A stretch of 64,000 nucleotides of DNA from JACKAQ01 sp965227145 (GCA_965227145.1 OZ245730.1:372001-436000), one strand, 5' to 3'. Shown: positions 16,093 through 26,287, numbered from the stretch's first letter. Numbers and translations: made by a program. Notes: generated by a model not told the origin, from the letters alone.

Positions 16093-19088
16093 CGAAACCA
16101 GCGCTCCAACTGCAGCCACATTTCATCCGCATTTGCGAAAGATGTTGCGGTTACCGGCAGCGAGTTCAAAAACATTCGCCCATACGATTTTGTGGAAACG
16201 CGATTGTCCAAAATGAGCACTGCGCCAAAATCCTGGCGGCTGCGGATCAACCGCCCGAATCCCTGCCGGAAGCGAATCACGGCTTCCGGAATCGACAGTT
16301 CGTAAAACGAATTCCCGCCCCGCGCTTCAATCATTTCACTTTTGGCCTGAAACACCGGATCTGTCGGCACATCGAACGGCAACTTGGTAATTGCTACCAA
16401 TTCCAGCGCATCGCCGGGAATATCCACCCCTTCCCAAAAACTGTCTGTCCCGAACAGAAACGCCGGTTTTTCCCGTTTGAAGCGGCTGATAATCGCGTGC
16501 CGTCCGCCGTCCAAACCCTGCGCGAGCAGTGGCATTTGTGCCAGTTTCATGTCGTTTTGCACATCGCGATACACCTCGTTGAGCGTGCTGTAACTGGTGA
16601 ACAGTACCAGCGAACCGCGGCGCAAGCGCTGGCTGAGCTCGCGGATCAATTTTTTCAGCTCGGGAAAATGCCGTTTATCCGTTGGTGGCGGCAAAAATGA
16701 AGCGATCCCCAATAACACCTGCTCGCGATAGCGAAATGGTGAATCGAGCATCAGTGCTTTTACACGATCCGGGTCGTTGCGGTTGATGCCGGTACGTTCC
16801 AGAAAATAATCGAACCGCTGGTTGACCGCAATCGTCGCCGACGTGAAAATAGCCGTGCGCAATTTCCCGAACAGTTGCTCGTGCAGTAATTCGCCAATGT
16901 TCAGCGGCGCGGCATACAACCGGATGTCCAGACTGTCTTCCCGTTGTGGCAGTTCGTACCAATACACCCGCGTTTCGTCATTCGCGGAAAGCAGCAAATC
17001 GATGCTCTCCAACAGTGCCGCTGCGGTAACGGTTTGGGTTTTCAATTCGCGATAAATCTGGTCTTGATTGTCGAAACTGTTCTCTTTAAAATCGCGAAAA
17101 TATTCAACCATATTTGCCAGTCCGGCCTGCAGCCGGTTGATTTGCCGGGCAAGCTGGTCGTAAATCGGCAGCACCGGTTCAAAAATCTGGTGCGATTTGT
17201 AGCGATGCCGGCTGGCGTATTGGGTCTGGTTTTCCGGTGTAATTTGCCGCAACTGGCGACCCAACTCCCGGAAAAAATCCTGCGCGGTTGCCCACAATTC
17301 CAGCACGTTTTCGATCAATTTATCGATCTGTTTGGTGAGCGTATCCACCTGCGATGCGTCCATTTCGCTTTTGCGGAGATTGCGCACCAACTGCGCCAAA
17401 GCGCCACTTTCGAACTTTTCTTTCACATATAATTTGCTGGTTAAGTCTTTGAATAACCATAGGTTTACGGCAACACCGAGATATTCCGTTGCGGTTTTTT
17501 CCAGATTGTGCGCTTCATCGAAAATGAGGTTGCGATACGGTGAAATCACCGAATGTTCCGCAACCAGATCCGCAAATAACAGCGAGTGATTCACCAAAAC
17601 GAGGTGGGCGTTGCGGGCGTTTTCGCGCGCTTTCATCAAATAACAATCTTTGAAATATTTACATTTTTGTCCGGGGCAATACTGGCTTTCGGCGATAAAT
17701 TTCGACCACAGCCCGCCGTTGCGTTCCACCCGGAATGCGTTATTTTCGGCGATATCGCCGGTTTCGGTTTCCGCCATCCAGAACAGCAGCGGCAGCACTT
17801 TTGCCCGCTCGTCTTCCGTGAGCCGTGTGTCGGGATCGCGCATTACGGTTGTCCATTTGTCGAGGCAAAGGTAATTGCCGCGCCCTTTCAGCAGCACCGC
17901 TTTAAATTCATCTTTCAGAATGCCGCTGAGCACCGGTAAATCTTTAAAAAACAATTGTTCCTGAAGATTTTTTGTGTTGGTGCTGATCACCACGCGACCG
18001 TTTTCCGCGTTGTTTTTGAGCGCCCACTGGATCGCCGGAACCAGATACGCCAGCGACTTTCCGGTGCCGGTGCCCGCTTCCACGGTCAAAAATTGCTGAC
18101 TGTTGAACGCCCGTGCGATGGCGGTTGCCATCGCCACCTGCTGATCGCGGGTTTCGTATGTGCCAAATTTTTGGGAGAGTTCGCCGCTTTCCGCAAAAAA
18201 ATCGGCAATGTCCGATTCATTCAGCAACCCGGCAGCCTGCTCCCATTCCGGCGGTTCGTAATCCCAATCCTGCTCTTCCAGCAGATCCGCCGGACCTTTC
18301 AACTTGCTGCGTTCGCCGATAATATTGTAATGATTCGCCTTAAAATCGAACTGCCGACGATCGATGCCGCCAACAACCGTGGCGCCGGTGGACAAAAATT
18401 TAGCGAGATGTTGGAAAAAATCGCTGATCGGATCGTCCGCCGCTTCGAGGATTTGCAGAATTTTTTGAACATCCGCAAATTTGGTTTGGATGGCAAAATT
18501 CACCAGCTCCCGAAAAACGAGTCCGGCATTTTTGGCATCCGGCAATGCGCGGTGCGAAACATCACCCGAAAATTGAAAATAATCGACCAAATTGGACAGG
18601 CTAAATGACGGTAAATAATGGAGATACATCCGCGCCAAAACAGCCGTGTCGTATTTGGGATTCGGGAAATAATGATACACAGGTTTGCGATTTTGCCAGC
18701 CTTTCAAATTGCGATCCACCAGCCGCGCGTGATATTCCAGAAACGGCAGATCGAACGGCACGTGATGCGCGATGATGGGCGCGGTACCCAAAAATTCCCG
18801 GAAATCGGGCAGCACATCGCGGAACGCCGGTGCGCCGGCAACATCGCTGTCGGCAATGCCGGTCAATTTGGTGATGTATTCCGGAATCGCAGTGGCAGGC
18901 TTTATCAGCCGCTCGAACGTTTCGGCAAGTTCGCCATTGCGGAATTTTGCCGCAGCCACTTCGATCACTTCTGAATTGGTGTATTGCAACCCGGTGGTTT
19001 CGATATCCACCGCCACAAATTCATCGAGATTCAGCGCGGCGTAAACGTCCGGCGGGAGAATGTTGGTTTCTTCGACTTCGTTGCTCAT
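16089..19088 (-). CDS. dinG: DEDDh 3'-5' exonuclease fused to a DinG-family helicase
   Basis: The 999-residue protein has two parts. The N-terminal exonuclease is DNA polymerase III epsilon-like (residues about 22-190): DIETTG with Asp28 and Glu30, AHHVPFDLPFL, and HRALPDAKN supplying the later His/Asp. The superfamily 2 XPD/DinG-type helicase follows from about 290: TVEAGTGTGKSLAYLVPA Walker A, IFDEAH box II, and the C-terminal GTDSFWEGVDIPG and RQGFGRLIRSRQD motif VI. Four cysteines between Walker A and DEAH (NYLCLDKW, then QYCPGQKCKYFKDC) match an iron-sulfur cluster site. It probably unwinds and trims R-loops, D-loops or replication intermediates. It is a single gene, flanked by unrelated convergent and co-directional genes. 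Confidence 0.94.
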   Translation of the reverse strand: MSNEVEETNILPPDVYAALNLDEFVAVDIETTGLQYTNSEVIEVAAAKFRNGELAETFERLIKPATAIPEYITKLTGIADSDVAGAPAFRDVLPDFREFLGTAPIIAHHVPFDLPFLEYHARLVDRNLKGWQNRKPVYHYFPNPKYDTAVLARMYLHYLPSFSLSNLVDYFQFSGDVSHRALPDAKNAGLVFRELVNFAIQTKFADVQKILQILEAADDPISDFFQHLAKFLSTGATVVGGIDRRQFDFKANHYNIIGERSKLKGPADLLEEQDWDYEPPEWEQAAGLLNESDIADFFAESGELSQKFGTYETRDQQVAMATAIARAFNSQQFLTVEAGTGTGKSLAYLVPAIQWALKNNAENGRVVISTNTKNLQEQLFFKDLPVLSGILKDEFKAVLLKGRGNYLCLDKWTTVMRDPDTRLTEDERAKVLPLLFWMAETETGDIAENNAFRVERNGGLWSKFIAESQYCPGQKCKYFKDCYLMKARENARNAHLVLVNHSLLFADLVAEHSVISPYRNLIFDEAHNLEKTATEYLGVAVNLWLFKDLTSKLYVKEKFESGALAQLVRNLRKSEMDASQVDTLTKQIDKLIENVLELWATAQDFFRELGRQLRQITPENQTQYASRHRYKSHQIFEPVLPIYDQLARQINRLQAGLANMVEYFRDFKENSFDNQDQIYRELKTQTVTAAALLESIDLLLSANDETRVYWYELPQREDSLDIRLYAAPLNIGELLHEQLFGKLRTAIFTSATIAVNQRFDYFLERTGINRNDPDRVKALMLDSPFRYREQVLLGIASFLPPPTDKRHFPELKKLIRELSQRLRRGSLVLFTSYSTLNEVYRDVQNDMKLAQMPLLAQGLDGGRHAIISRFKREKPAFLFGTDSFWEGVDIPGDALELVAITKLPFDVPTDPVFQAKSEMIEARGGNSFYELSIPEAVIRFRQGFGRLIRSRQDFGAVLILDNRVSTKSYGRMFLNSLPVTATSFANADEMWLQLERWFR

Positions 19089-19160
19089 TTATCGGTTCGG
19101 TTTATATTAAATATTTCAATTTTTGATTGAATCGATACAATATAACACGAAAACGGCATT

Positions 19161-21878
19161 CTATTTCAACAATATCATTTTTTGCGTTTTGACCTGATTA
19201 CCGGCTTTCAGCCGCGCAAAATAAATGCCGCTGGCGAAGGCATTCGCATTCCAGCTAAACTCATAATTTCCAGCAGTTTGTGGTTCGTCGATTAATGTGG
19301 CAACCTGTTGCCCGATCGCGTTGTAAATATGCAATTCCACCCGCGATTGCTGCGGCAACGCATATCGGAAACGGGTGGTGGCGTTAAACGGATTCGGGTA
19401 ATTTTGCTCAAATTCGAACGTTTCGGGAAGCATTCCGTTGCCGGATTCGGCGATGGCGGTTGCGTCGTCCGGGATGGCAAATTTGATCGCATCTGCCCGC
19501 AGCACCAGTCCGGGCGTGCTGCCGCCATCGTCGATCACCCGCACTTCAACTGTCGCATTTTCCGGAAAATGATAGCGCGCCAGCTTCACCCAATTGCCGC
19601 TGCCGCTGTTTTGATCCACGTTAAAAGCGTCCACCTGAAACCCGTTGAGATACACCTGGTACAGCGCATGATCGGCTGCGTTTACGGTTGTGGGCACAAT
19701 TTCAAACAAATCGTAATAGCTTGATTTTTCTATATTTACAGTGAACGTGGCAACCGCGCCGGGATTTTGTCCGAGCGGTGCGTAACGGCTGCTGCTGCCG
19801 TACGCCTGCGCGTTGCTGGTTGCCCAGGTTCCGGTTTCGGCGTATGCCTGCGCATCTTCGTTATCGATGATCACAAAATAATGTTGCACCTTTGCGGAGA
19901 GGGGAATTGCCAGCTGCGGTTTCACCGGATCATCGCTGGCGATGCGCAACGTATCGCGCAGATCCCCGAGGGTTTCCGGCACAACAAACGCCGAAATATT
20001 GATGCTGCCCCTTCCCGGAATGGTGATCGGAAACGACTGCTGCACACCGGAAAAACCGTTGGCGGATGTAATCCCGGAAATGGTCAACGGTTCGATACCG
20101 CGATTGGTGAGCGCCAAATCGGCAAAAGTGCTGTCGTCGATGATCACTTCGCCAAAATCGAGCAGTGCGGTCTCCGGGTGCAAATCGCGGTCGCGTACCA
20201 GCGCAGAAAATTTAACGACATCCGCAGCGACGTTGGCGTTTGTCAAATTGGTTTTGGCAACCATTTTCAGCGAAACCGCGCTTCCGGCAGCAACATTTGC
20301 CGTTGTGATGTACTGCCAGACGTTTGCGGCGGGCGCATCTGTCGTAATCGTGTCGATTGCGCTGCTGTTTTCTGTCAGATAAAATGTGAGCTGATTGGCC
20401 GGATTTGCCACATTCGGCATGCGGATTTCGATGTTGAACATCCCGTCTGCTGCGGGTGAAAATTGCCATTCGGCGATGGCGGAATCGCCCGTTGAAATGC
20501 CCGCCATCCGGTGATCGACGCCCCAAAAATCGCCGGAAACGCTGCTCCAGTTGCCGGAAATTTCCGAATATCCGGCGTCCACATTGTCCACAAATGTATC
20601 GGCCGGACGAAAATCGATGAAATCCAGCGACTGATTGCCGAGCGTATCGCAAACGGCAACGGCTGCGCGCGCCAAAAATTGTTTGCTCACCGGCGTTGCG
20701 GTTTGCCAACTGTTCGCGCCGCTGTTGTTGCAGGGAATCAACTGGTATTGTTCGTAAATGGTTTTCACCGCGACAAACGGGTATTTCTGGAAAATCGGCT
20801 CATCGGTGGTGATCTGGAAATAGACGTCATCGCCGGATTCGACAGCATCAAAAGTGAGCGCCGGCGGCAGCGAATCGCTGGTTTCGCGCCAGCGTTGCAT
20901 CGCTTCGATGGCGGTGCAATAGCGAAAACTGACGCCCGTCTGGTTGGAAAATCGATGCGCCAGACTATCGATAATTTGCAAATTACTCAAAAAATCGGTT
21001 TCCGGCAAATGTCCCCAAATGCAGGCGAGCTGATCCTGCCCATTGGCTGCGCGGGTGAAAATCGAATCGATCAAATCGCGGTAACGTGCTGTATTTAAAT
21101 GGGTTGAGCGAACGTTCCAGCCGGGACCATCGCCGGGCAACTGGTAATTTTCCGGCGACGGACGATACGGCACAAACTGTCCCGGCGCATCTGCCCAGTG
21201 GAAGGTGTTGTCCAGCGGTTCCTCGGTGTCGATGCGATCGTTCGGCCAATCGTTGTGCATGCTGTAAGGCACCCAGTCATCCAAATGGTGCTGCCAGCCG
21301 TTATCCATAAAATGCCATCCGCTGCGGAAAGACACCGGAAAAACGGCTTCTTCGATGAGCAGTTGCGCCAGCGTAAATTCGTAATCTTCCCGCGTTTCTT
21401 CAAAAGTGTAGGTTTGGTTCCACCAGAATTTGCCGTCGTTATCGTAATCGTTCCATTGAAAAGTGTGGTAGTGCAGGCTCAATTCATCGCCGAATTCCTG
21501 AACACGATCGCCGTGATATTTTTTCATCAGATACATCGTCATCACGTTCGGGAAGGGAACGTTCGTGTTTGATCCGGGACCGAAAATGCTGCCGCACATC
21601 ATCCACCAGGTTAGCTTCATCGGCGTGCCGTAGGAATCGGTCATCGCGTTGCGATATGCCGGATCCATTACGCCGTAAGCGTTTGCAGATGGATCGGTGT
21701 AAAGCAGCGGGCTGTAATAGCAATTGTATCTGGCGACGTCCATCCCGTTCCAAATGGCGGTGTCTGAACCTAAAACAAGGTAAACTTTTCCCGCGGCAGC
21801 CAGTTGTGCGGTTGCGTACAACAGAAATGCGATGGTAATGATGGCAAAGTAAATGCTTTTGGGTAGATCAGATTTCAT
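19161..21878 (-). CDS. Secreted polysaccharide-deacetylase-like protein with golvesin-type domain and type A sorting domain
   Basis: The chosen ATG at 21878 has AAGGAG upstream and gives 905 residues beginning with a clear signal peptide (SIYFAIITIAFLLYATAQLAAA). The N-terminal half contains DELSLHYHTFQWND and FPVSFRSGWHFMDNGW, reminiscent of the His-x-His and FRxP-type motifs of NodB-like deacetylases, so a carbohydrate-active role is suggested but not proven. A middle Ig-like module (LLDFGEVIIDDSTFADLALTNRG) resembles ASPM/choice-of-anchor domains. A golvesin-like module follows (IIDNEDAQAYAETGTWATS...YGSSSRYA). The C-terminus is a sorting domain (NYPNPFNATTRFRYALPQ...ASGIYFARL...KMILLK). 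The protein is predicted to be at the surface or released. Confidence 0.85.
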   Translation of the reverse strand: MKSDLPKSIYFAIITIAFLLYATAQLAAAGKVYLVLGSDTAIWNGMDVARYNCYYSPLLYTDPSANAYGVMDPAYRNAMTDSYGTPMKLTWWMMCGSIFGPGSNTNVPFPNVMTMYLMKKYHGDRVQEFGDELSLHYHTFQWNDYDNDGKFWWNQTYTFEETREDYEFTLAQLLIEEAVFPVSFRSGWHFMDNGWQHHLDDWVPYSMHNDWPNDRIDTEEPLDNTFHWADAPGQFVPYRPSPENYQLPGDGPGWNVRSTHLNTARYRDLIDSIFTRAANGQDQLACIWGHLPETDFLSNLQIIDSLAHRFSNQTGVSFRYCTAIEAMQRWRETSDSLPPALTFDAVESGDDVYFQITTDEPIFQKYPFVAVKTIYEQYQLIPCNNSGANSWQTATPVSKQFLARAAVAVCDTLGNQSLDFIDFRPADTFVDNVDAGYSEISGNWSSVSGDFWGVDHRMAGISTGDSAIAEWQFSPAADGMFNIEIRMPNVANPANQLTFYLTENSSAIDTITTDAPAANVWQYITTANVAAGSAVSLKMVAKTNLTNANVAADVVKFSALVRDRDLHPETALLDFGEVIIDDSTFADLALTNRGIEPLTISGITSANGFSGVQQSFPITIPGRGSINISAFVVPETLGDLRDTLRIASDDPVKPQLAIPLSAKVQHYFVIIDNEDAQAYAETGTWATSNAQAYGSSSRYAPLGQNPGAVATFTVNIEKSSYYDLFEIVPTTVNAADHALYQVYLNGFQVDAFNVDQNSGSGNWVKLARYHFPENATVEVRVIDDGGSTPGLVLRADAIKFAIPDDATAIAESGNGMLPETFEFEQNYPNPFNATTRFRYALPQQSRVELHIYNAIGQQVATLIDEPQTAGNYEFSWNANAFASGIYFARLKAGNQVKTQKMILLK

Positions 21879-22175
21879 AAATTTCTCCTTCAACAAATGT
21901 CTTACCCGGAAATTAGCCCATTCACCACCCGATAAAAAGTATGGAATTACTATTTTGCGGTGCGAAATAATAAAAATAGTGTTGCGAAACATGTTTCGCA
22001 GTCCCGTTGAAAACGATTGTTTAATGCATTTCTCAAATTTTTTTTTGTGGAATTATCGTTTAATTTTTTGCCAAACAGACGACAATTTTAATATTCGCAA
22101 ATGACGCGAATTTATATGTTTGGAATTTCTGAAACTCTGCCGGACGCAGCCGCTTTCAAAAACAGGGATCGTTAA
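21879..22175. other. Divergent regulatory region with a perfect palindrome
   Basis: This region separates the deacetylase-like gene (-) from the hybrid kinase gene (+). It contains an 18-bp perfect palindrome (21983-22000) and an extra half site (TGCGAAA at 21961). No gene was seen. Confidence 0.6.
21983..22000. promoter_or_regulatory. Perfect 18-bp palindrome, candidate operator
   Basis: TGCGAAACATGTTTCGCA equals its own reverse complement. A second half site with the same TGCGAAA lies 22 bases to the left. It is about 105 bp from the deacetylase-like start and 176 bp from the kinase start. It looks like a dimeric repressor or activator site; the cognate protein is not identifiable. Confidence 0.65.
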
Positions 22176-25037
22176 GTGCATCAACTTTTACAACAACAGC
22201 TTGAGAAATTGCGCGAACAATCCGCTAACGGTCAAGTTAATCTGCAACAATTGATGGAAACCGTCAGCCAGACATACGAAGCATTTGAGCAAAAAACGAC
22301 TCTCCCGCCGGCACCTGATCCAACCGGAATACACCTGCAAAACCAGCAAATCCAGAAGAAAAACCGGCTGTGGATTCAGTCGATTTTGAATAATATGATT
22401 GACGGGGTGATCACCTATGATCGCAACGGCATCATCGAATCGTTTAACGCAGCGGCGGAAGAAATTTTCGGGGCAACCAGCGCCGAGATGGTTGGAAAAC
22501 CGCTGCAAACCATCCTCAGGGATCAGATCGTATCCGAAACACTCGCGGAATTGAACGCCCGGACAGCCAATACGGAAGAACGCGGCAGCATAATGGAAAC
22601 TACCGGAAGGCGGCTGAATGGCGAAATTTTTCCGCTGGAGTGGTCGGTTAGCTTGATGGACGTTACAGGCGAACGGCTGTATATCGGTGTATTGCGCGAT
22701 ATATCCGCTACGCGAAAAACCATTTCCGAATTGCGGGAAAATCGCGAACAGTTTGAATCGCTGACCAATAATATCACCGGCGCTATTTATCGATGCAAAT
22801 ACGACGCTGAGTTTACAATGGAATATCTCAGCAAACCGTTCGAGAAAATGACCGGATATCCCGTTGAAGAATTGCTCGAGAACAAAGTCCGGACGTATGC
22901 ATCACTGATTTATCCGGACGATAGCGATAAAGTAAACGCCACCATTTTTGATGCAATCGTTGAGAAAAAAGCTTTTTCGATGGAATATCGGCTGATGTGC
23001 GCCGACGGCTCCGTGATTTGGGTGTACGAAAGCGGGCAGGGCAAATTTGACCAAAACGGCAATCTGGAATGGCTGGACGGCACCATTTTCAACATCACCG
23101 ATCGCAAAGCGGCGGAAAAAGCCCTGCAGGAAAGCGAGGAGCGTTTCCGGGCAATTGCGGAAACCTCGCCAATCCCGATTGTTATCACCAGCTTGTTTGA
23201 AGGCATCGTGCTGTTTGCCAACAAACAGGTGTCAGAAATTTTCGGAATGAATCCCGAAGATGCCATTGGCAAAATTTCCCCGGATTTTTACGCCCAAAAA
23301 AATGATCGCGATGTTATGCTCGCTGAGTTTATTAAAAACAAAGAGTTACGCGATTACGAAATTGAATTGAAACGTCCCGATGGCGAATTATTTTGGGTCT
23401 CCATTTCGATGAATTACATTTCATTTGAAAATAAGCAAGCCTTGTTTACGGTGTTTTTCGATATCACCCAGCGCAAACAGGTTGAAGAAACCATGCAGCG
23501 TGCCAAAGAAGCCGCAGAAGCTGCAAACCACGCCAAAAGCGAATTTTTGACAAACATGAGCCATGAATTGCGCACTCCACTGAATGCCATTCTCGGTTTT
23601 ACGGAGTTGATGAAAGATCAGGTGGACAATCTGGTTCACCGGGATTATTTGCACACGATCAACAGCAGCGGTCGAAATTTGCTAACGCTAATTAATGATA
23701 TTCTGGATTTATCCAAAATTGAAGCGGGGAAAATGGACATGGATCCGCAACCCCTTAATTTGCATACATTTATGCAGGAAATCCGCGATATTTTTATTTA
23801 CAAAGCGCACGAAAAAGATCTGGATTTGCAATTGGAATTAAACCCGGACCTGCCAAATGTGGTGCGAATGGACGAAGTGCGGCTGCGACAGGTGTTGGTC
23901 AATTTGGTCGGGAATGCCATCAAATTTACCGACGCCGGGCATGTGAAATTATCGGTTCACTGGAAATTCTCTGCGAATTCATCAGAAAATATTGATCTGG
24001 TTTTGGATGTGGAAGATACCGGCATCGGTATTCCGGAAAATCAGATTCAGCGAATTTTTGAAGCATTCGTTCAAAAAGACGGGCAAAATACCCGCAAATA
24101 TGGCGGCACCGGTTTGGGGTTGGCAATCACCCGTCGATTGGTAGAAATGATGGGCGGACGTGTGACGGTCAAAAGTATGCCGGAATCCGGCAGCACATTT
24201 CGGATTTATTTTCGGAATGTGCAGGTGTTGGAATACAACAGCATACCGGCAGATAATGCCGATTCGGAACTGGATTTTTTGAACATCAACTTTCATCCGG
24301 CAGAAATTCTGGTTGTGGAAGACATTGCCCACAATCGCAAATTGATCAACGGATATTTGAAACACACGCCGCTAAAAATTCTGGAAGCGGAAGATGGCGA
24401 GAAGGGTGTGCAAATTGCCAAAACAGCTTTGCCCAAACTGATTTTGATGGACATCCGAATGCCAAATATGGATGGGTATCAGGCCACCCGAATGTTAAAA
24501 AATGATCCGGAAACGCTGCACATTCCCATCATCGCGCTGACCGCGGATGCGATGTCCGAAGACCGGGATCGTGCGCTGGCTGCCGGCTGCGATATTTATC
24601 TCAGCAAACCGGTTTCGCATCGCGACCTCATCGAAACGCTGCGGAAATTTTTGCAATACGACTTGCCGGAAAAAAAGGAGTCTGTCAACGGCAAATTGCC
24701 GCATCCGCCGGAAAACGGCATCTGCCCGATTGAAATCTGCAATCCGGAAAAATACCAGTCGCTGGTTGCCCTGCTCAAAGAGTTGGATGATACCCATTTC
24801 AAACATTGGGAATCCGTTTCGGAATTTATGGTGCTCGAAGAAATTTCCGAATTCGGCGATCAAATTTATCAAATCGGGCAAAAAAATGAGCTCCCCGGAT
24901 TGGTAGCGTGGGGGCAAAAAGCCCGCGAGCAAGCCCAATCATTCGAAATCGACAAACTGACCCGTACGCTGGCGCATTTTCCCGACCAGCTCGAAGCGCT
25001 TCGCAGCCAGTTGGCTGTTTGGGAAAAAAGCCTGTAA
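22176..25037 (+). CDS. Cytoplasmic multi-PAS hybrid sensor histidine kinase
   Basis: The 953-residue protein starts with GTG. It has a short helical N-terminus, then three PAS/PAC units: about residues 65-185 (SILNNMIDGVITYDRNG), 190-310 (NNITGAIYRCKYDAEFTMEYLS) and 320-430 (RAIAETSPIPIVI). HisKA follows with His about 461 (MSHELRTPLNAILGF), then HATPase_c with N box NAIKF, DTGIGIPE and GGTGLGLAI. A receiver domain carries the phospho-acceptor Asp about 758 (LILMDIRMPNMDGY), and a C-terminal helical region of about 110 residues follows. No membrane helix is visible, so the signal is probably internal (redox, ligand or light through PAS). No partner regulator is adjacent. It shares a promoter region with the deacetylase-like gene. 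Confidence 0.95.
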   Translation: MHQLLQQQLEKLREQSANGQVNLQQLMETVSQTYEAFEQKTTLPPAPDPTGIHLQNQQIQKKNRLWIQSILNNMIDGVITYDRNGIIESFNAAAEEIFGATSAEMVGKPLQTILRDQIVSETLAELNARTANTEERGSIMETTGRRLNGEIFPLEWSVSLMDVTGERLYIGVLRDISATRKTISELRENREQFESLTNNITGAIYRCKYDAEFTMEYLSKPFEKMTGYPVEELLENKVRTYASLIYPDDSDKVNATIFDAIVEKKAFSMEYRLMCADGSVIWVYESGQGKFDQNGNLEWLDGTIFNITDRKAAEKALQESEERFRAIAETSPIPIVITSLFEGIVLFANKQVSEIFGMNPEDAIGKISPDFYAQKNDRDVMLAEFIKNKELRDYEIELKRPDGELFWVSISMNYISFENKQALFTVFFDITQRKQVEETMQRAKEAAEAANHAKSEFLTNMSHELRTPLNAILGFTELMKDQVDNLVHRDYLHTINSSGRNLLTLINDILDLSKIEAGKMDMDPQPLNLHTFMQEIRDIFIYKAHEKDLDLQLELNPDLPNVVRMDEVRLRQVLVNLVGNAIKFTDAGHVKLSVHWKFSANSSENIDLVLDVEDTGIGIPENQIQRIFEAFVQKDGQNTRKYGGTGLGLAITRRLVEMMGGRVTVKSMPESGSTFRIYFRNVQVLEYNSIPADNADSELDFLNINFHPAEILVVEDIAHNRKLINGYLKHTPLKILEAEDGEKGVQIAKTALPKLILMDIRMPNMDGYQATRMLKNDPETLHIPIIALTADAMSEDRDRALAAGCDIYLSKPVSHRDLIETLRKFLQYDLPEKKESVNGKLPHPPENGICPIEICNPEKYQSLVALLKELDDTHFKHWESVSEFMVLEEISEFGDQIYQIGQKNELPGLVAWGQKAREQAQSFEIDKLTRTLAHFPDQLEALRSQLAVWEKSL

Positions 25038-25261
25038 CCTGCCGCATTCAATCCCATTCCTTCCGGTTTTTTGGTGGAAAATTTATCCATTTTATTTATC
25101 TGGGTTGTGCCATATATTTGTACCGAGAAACTATTTTGACGGTTGGTGCGTTTACCACTCTGTTTTTGAATGGGCTGTTGGCATTGCTTTTCGATCGGTT
25201 CCAACGGTGTTAAACGGCAACCAAAAATCGGCAACCAGAATCTGTAAAATATAGGTGTGTT

Positions 25262-26248
25262 ATGCAATTACGACGTTTAGTGCTTGTTCTGTCGGGCATC
25301 TTCGCAATCATGCAAATCAGTTACGCGGAAACCGGTTTTCGCAAATACGCCGGTGAATTTATGGCGATCGACGTTTCGGCGCGGGCGCAGGCGCTCGGCG
25401 GTGCGTTTTCCGCACTTTCCGGCGATGTATATGCCACATTTTACAATCCCGCCGGGCTCACCCAAATTCAGTCCACCCAAATTGCATTTACGCACACCCA
25501 ACAATTTATTTCGTCGATCAATTACGATTATCTCGGTTTTGCCAAACCGATCAGCGATAACAAAGTGATCGGTTTCAGCGTGATCCGTTTGGGCGTTGAT
25601 AATATTCAGGATTCTCGCGCAGCAGCCATTTTGGGCAGCGACGGCGAATTGCTGAACATCGATTTCAGCAAAGTGGATCAATTCAACAGCGCCGATTACG
25701 TATTTTTTGTATCGCTGGGCACGCAGGTCAGCCAGCGCTTTGCATGGGGTTTGAACATGAAACTGGTGCGCCGCGATCTGGCGGATCACAACGCCAACGG
25801 GCTCGGTTTCGACGCCGGCATGCGTTACACGCTCAACGATCGCGTGAAACTTTCCGCGATGTTCCGCAATATCACTTCAACGCTCATCGCTTGGGATACC
25901 GGCGAAAAAGAGCTGGTCAGCCCGACGCTGCGGTTCGGCACATCGTATTATTTGCCGTTGCCGGGATTGAGCAGCTACCTCATTCCCACTGTGGATGTGG
26001 TGATGCAAACGCAGGGCGCAACCCACCTCGCTACCGGCGGATCGGACATGATTTCCGGCGCTTTTGGCGGCGAACTGATGATGAAAGAAACCCTCGCACT
26101 GCGCGGCGGATTTGACGAACTGCAACGCCTCAACTTTGGGGTTGGCATCCGCATTCCCAAAATCAGTGTCGATTATTCGTTCACCAACTACGAAGATGAG
26201 TTGGGCAACGCCCACCGTATCGGTCTGATGGTCGATTTCGGTGACTGA
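25262..26248 (+). CDS. PorV/PorQ-family outer-membrane beta-barrel protein
   Basis: The 328-residue protein has a signal peptide (VLVLSGIFAIMQISYA). The diagnostic start of the family follows, AGEFMAIDVSARAQALGGAFSALSGDVYATFYNPAGL. Alternating beta-strand segments continue to the C-terminus (ISVDYSFTNYEDELGNAHRIGLMVDFGD, ending in a strand). PorV is the type IX secretion shuttle that receives cargo at the translocon; PorQ is related. Five proteins with sorting domains in this window make a secretion role plausible, although family members also occur without type IX systems. AGGTG precedes the ATG. It is followed by a hairpin and then the two-component operon. Confidence 0.88.
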   Translation: MQLRRLVLVLSGIFAIMQISYAETGFRKYAGEFMAIDVSARAQALGGAFSALSGDVYATFYNPAGLTQIQSTQIAFTHTQQFISSINYDYLGFAKPISDNKVIGFSVIRLGVDNIQDSRAAAILGSDGELLNIDFSKVDQFNSADYVFFVSLGTQVSQRFAWGLNMKLVRRDLADHNANGLGFDAGMRYTLNDRVKLSAMFRNITSTLIAWDTGEKELVSPTLRFGTSYYLPLPGLSSYLIPTVDVVMQTQGATHLATGGSDMISGAFGGELMMKETLALRGGFDELQRLNFGVGIRIPKISVDYSFTNYEDELGNAHRIGLMVDFGD

Positions 26249-26261
26249 TGTTTTGCCGGAA

Positions 26262-26287
26262 AATCCCGGTTGATGCCATCCGGGATT
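26262..26287 (+). terminator. Hairpin after the PorV-like gene
   Basis: A perfect 8-bp stem, AATCCCGG (26262-26269) and CCGGGATT (26280-26287), has a 10-nt loop 13 bases after the stop codon. No T-run follows, so it may be a stability hairpin rather than an intrinsic terminator. Confidence 0.45.
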
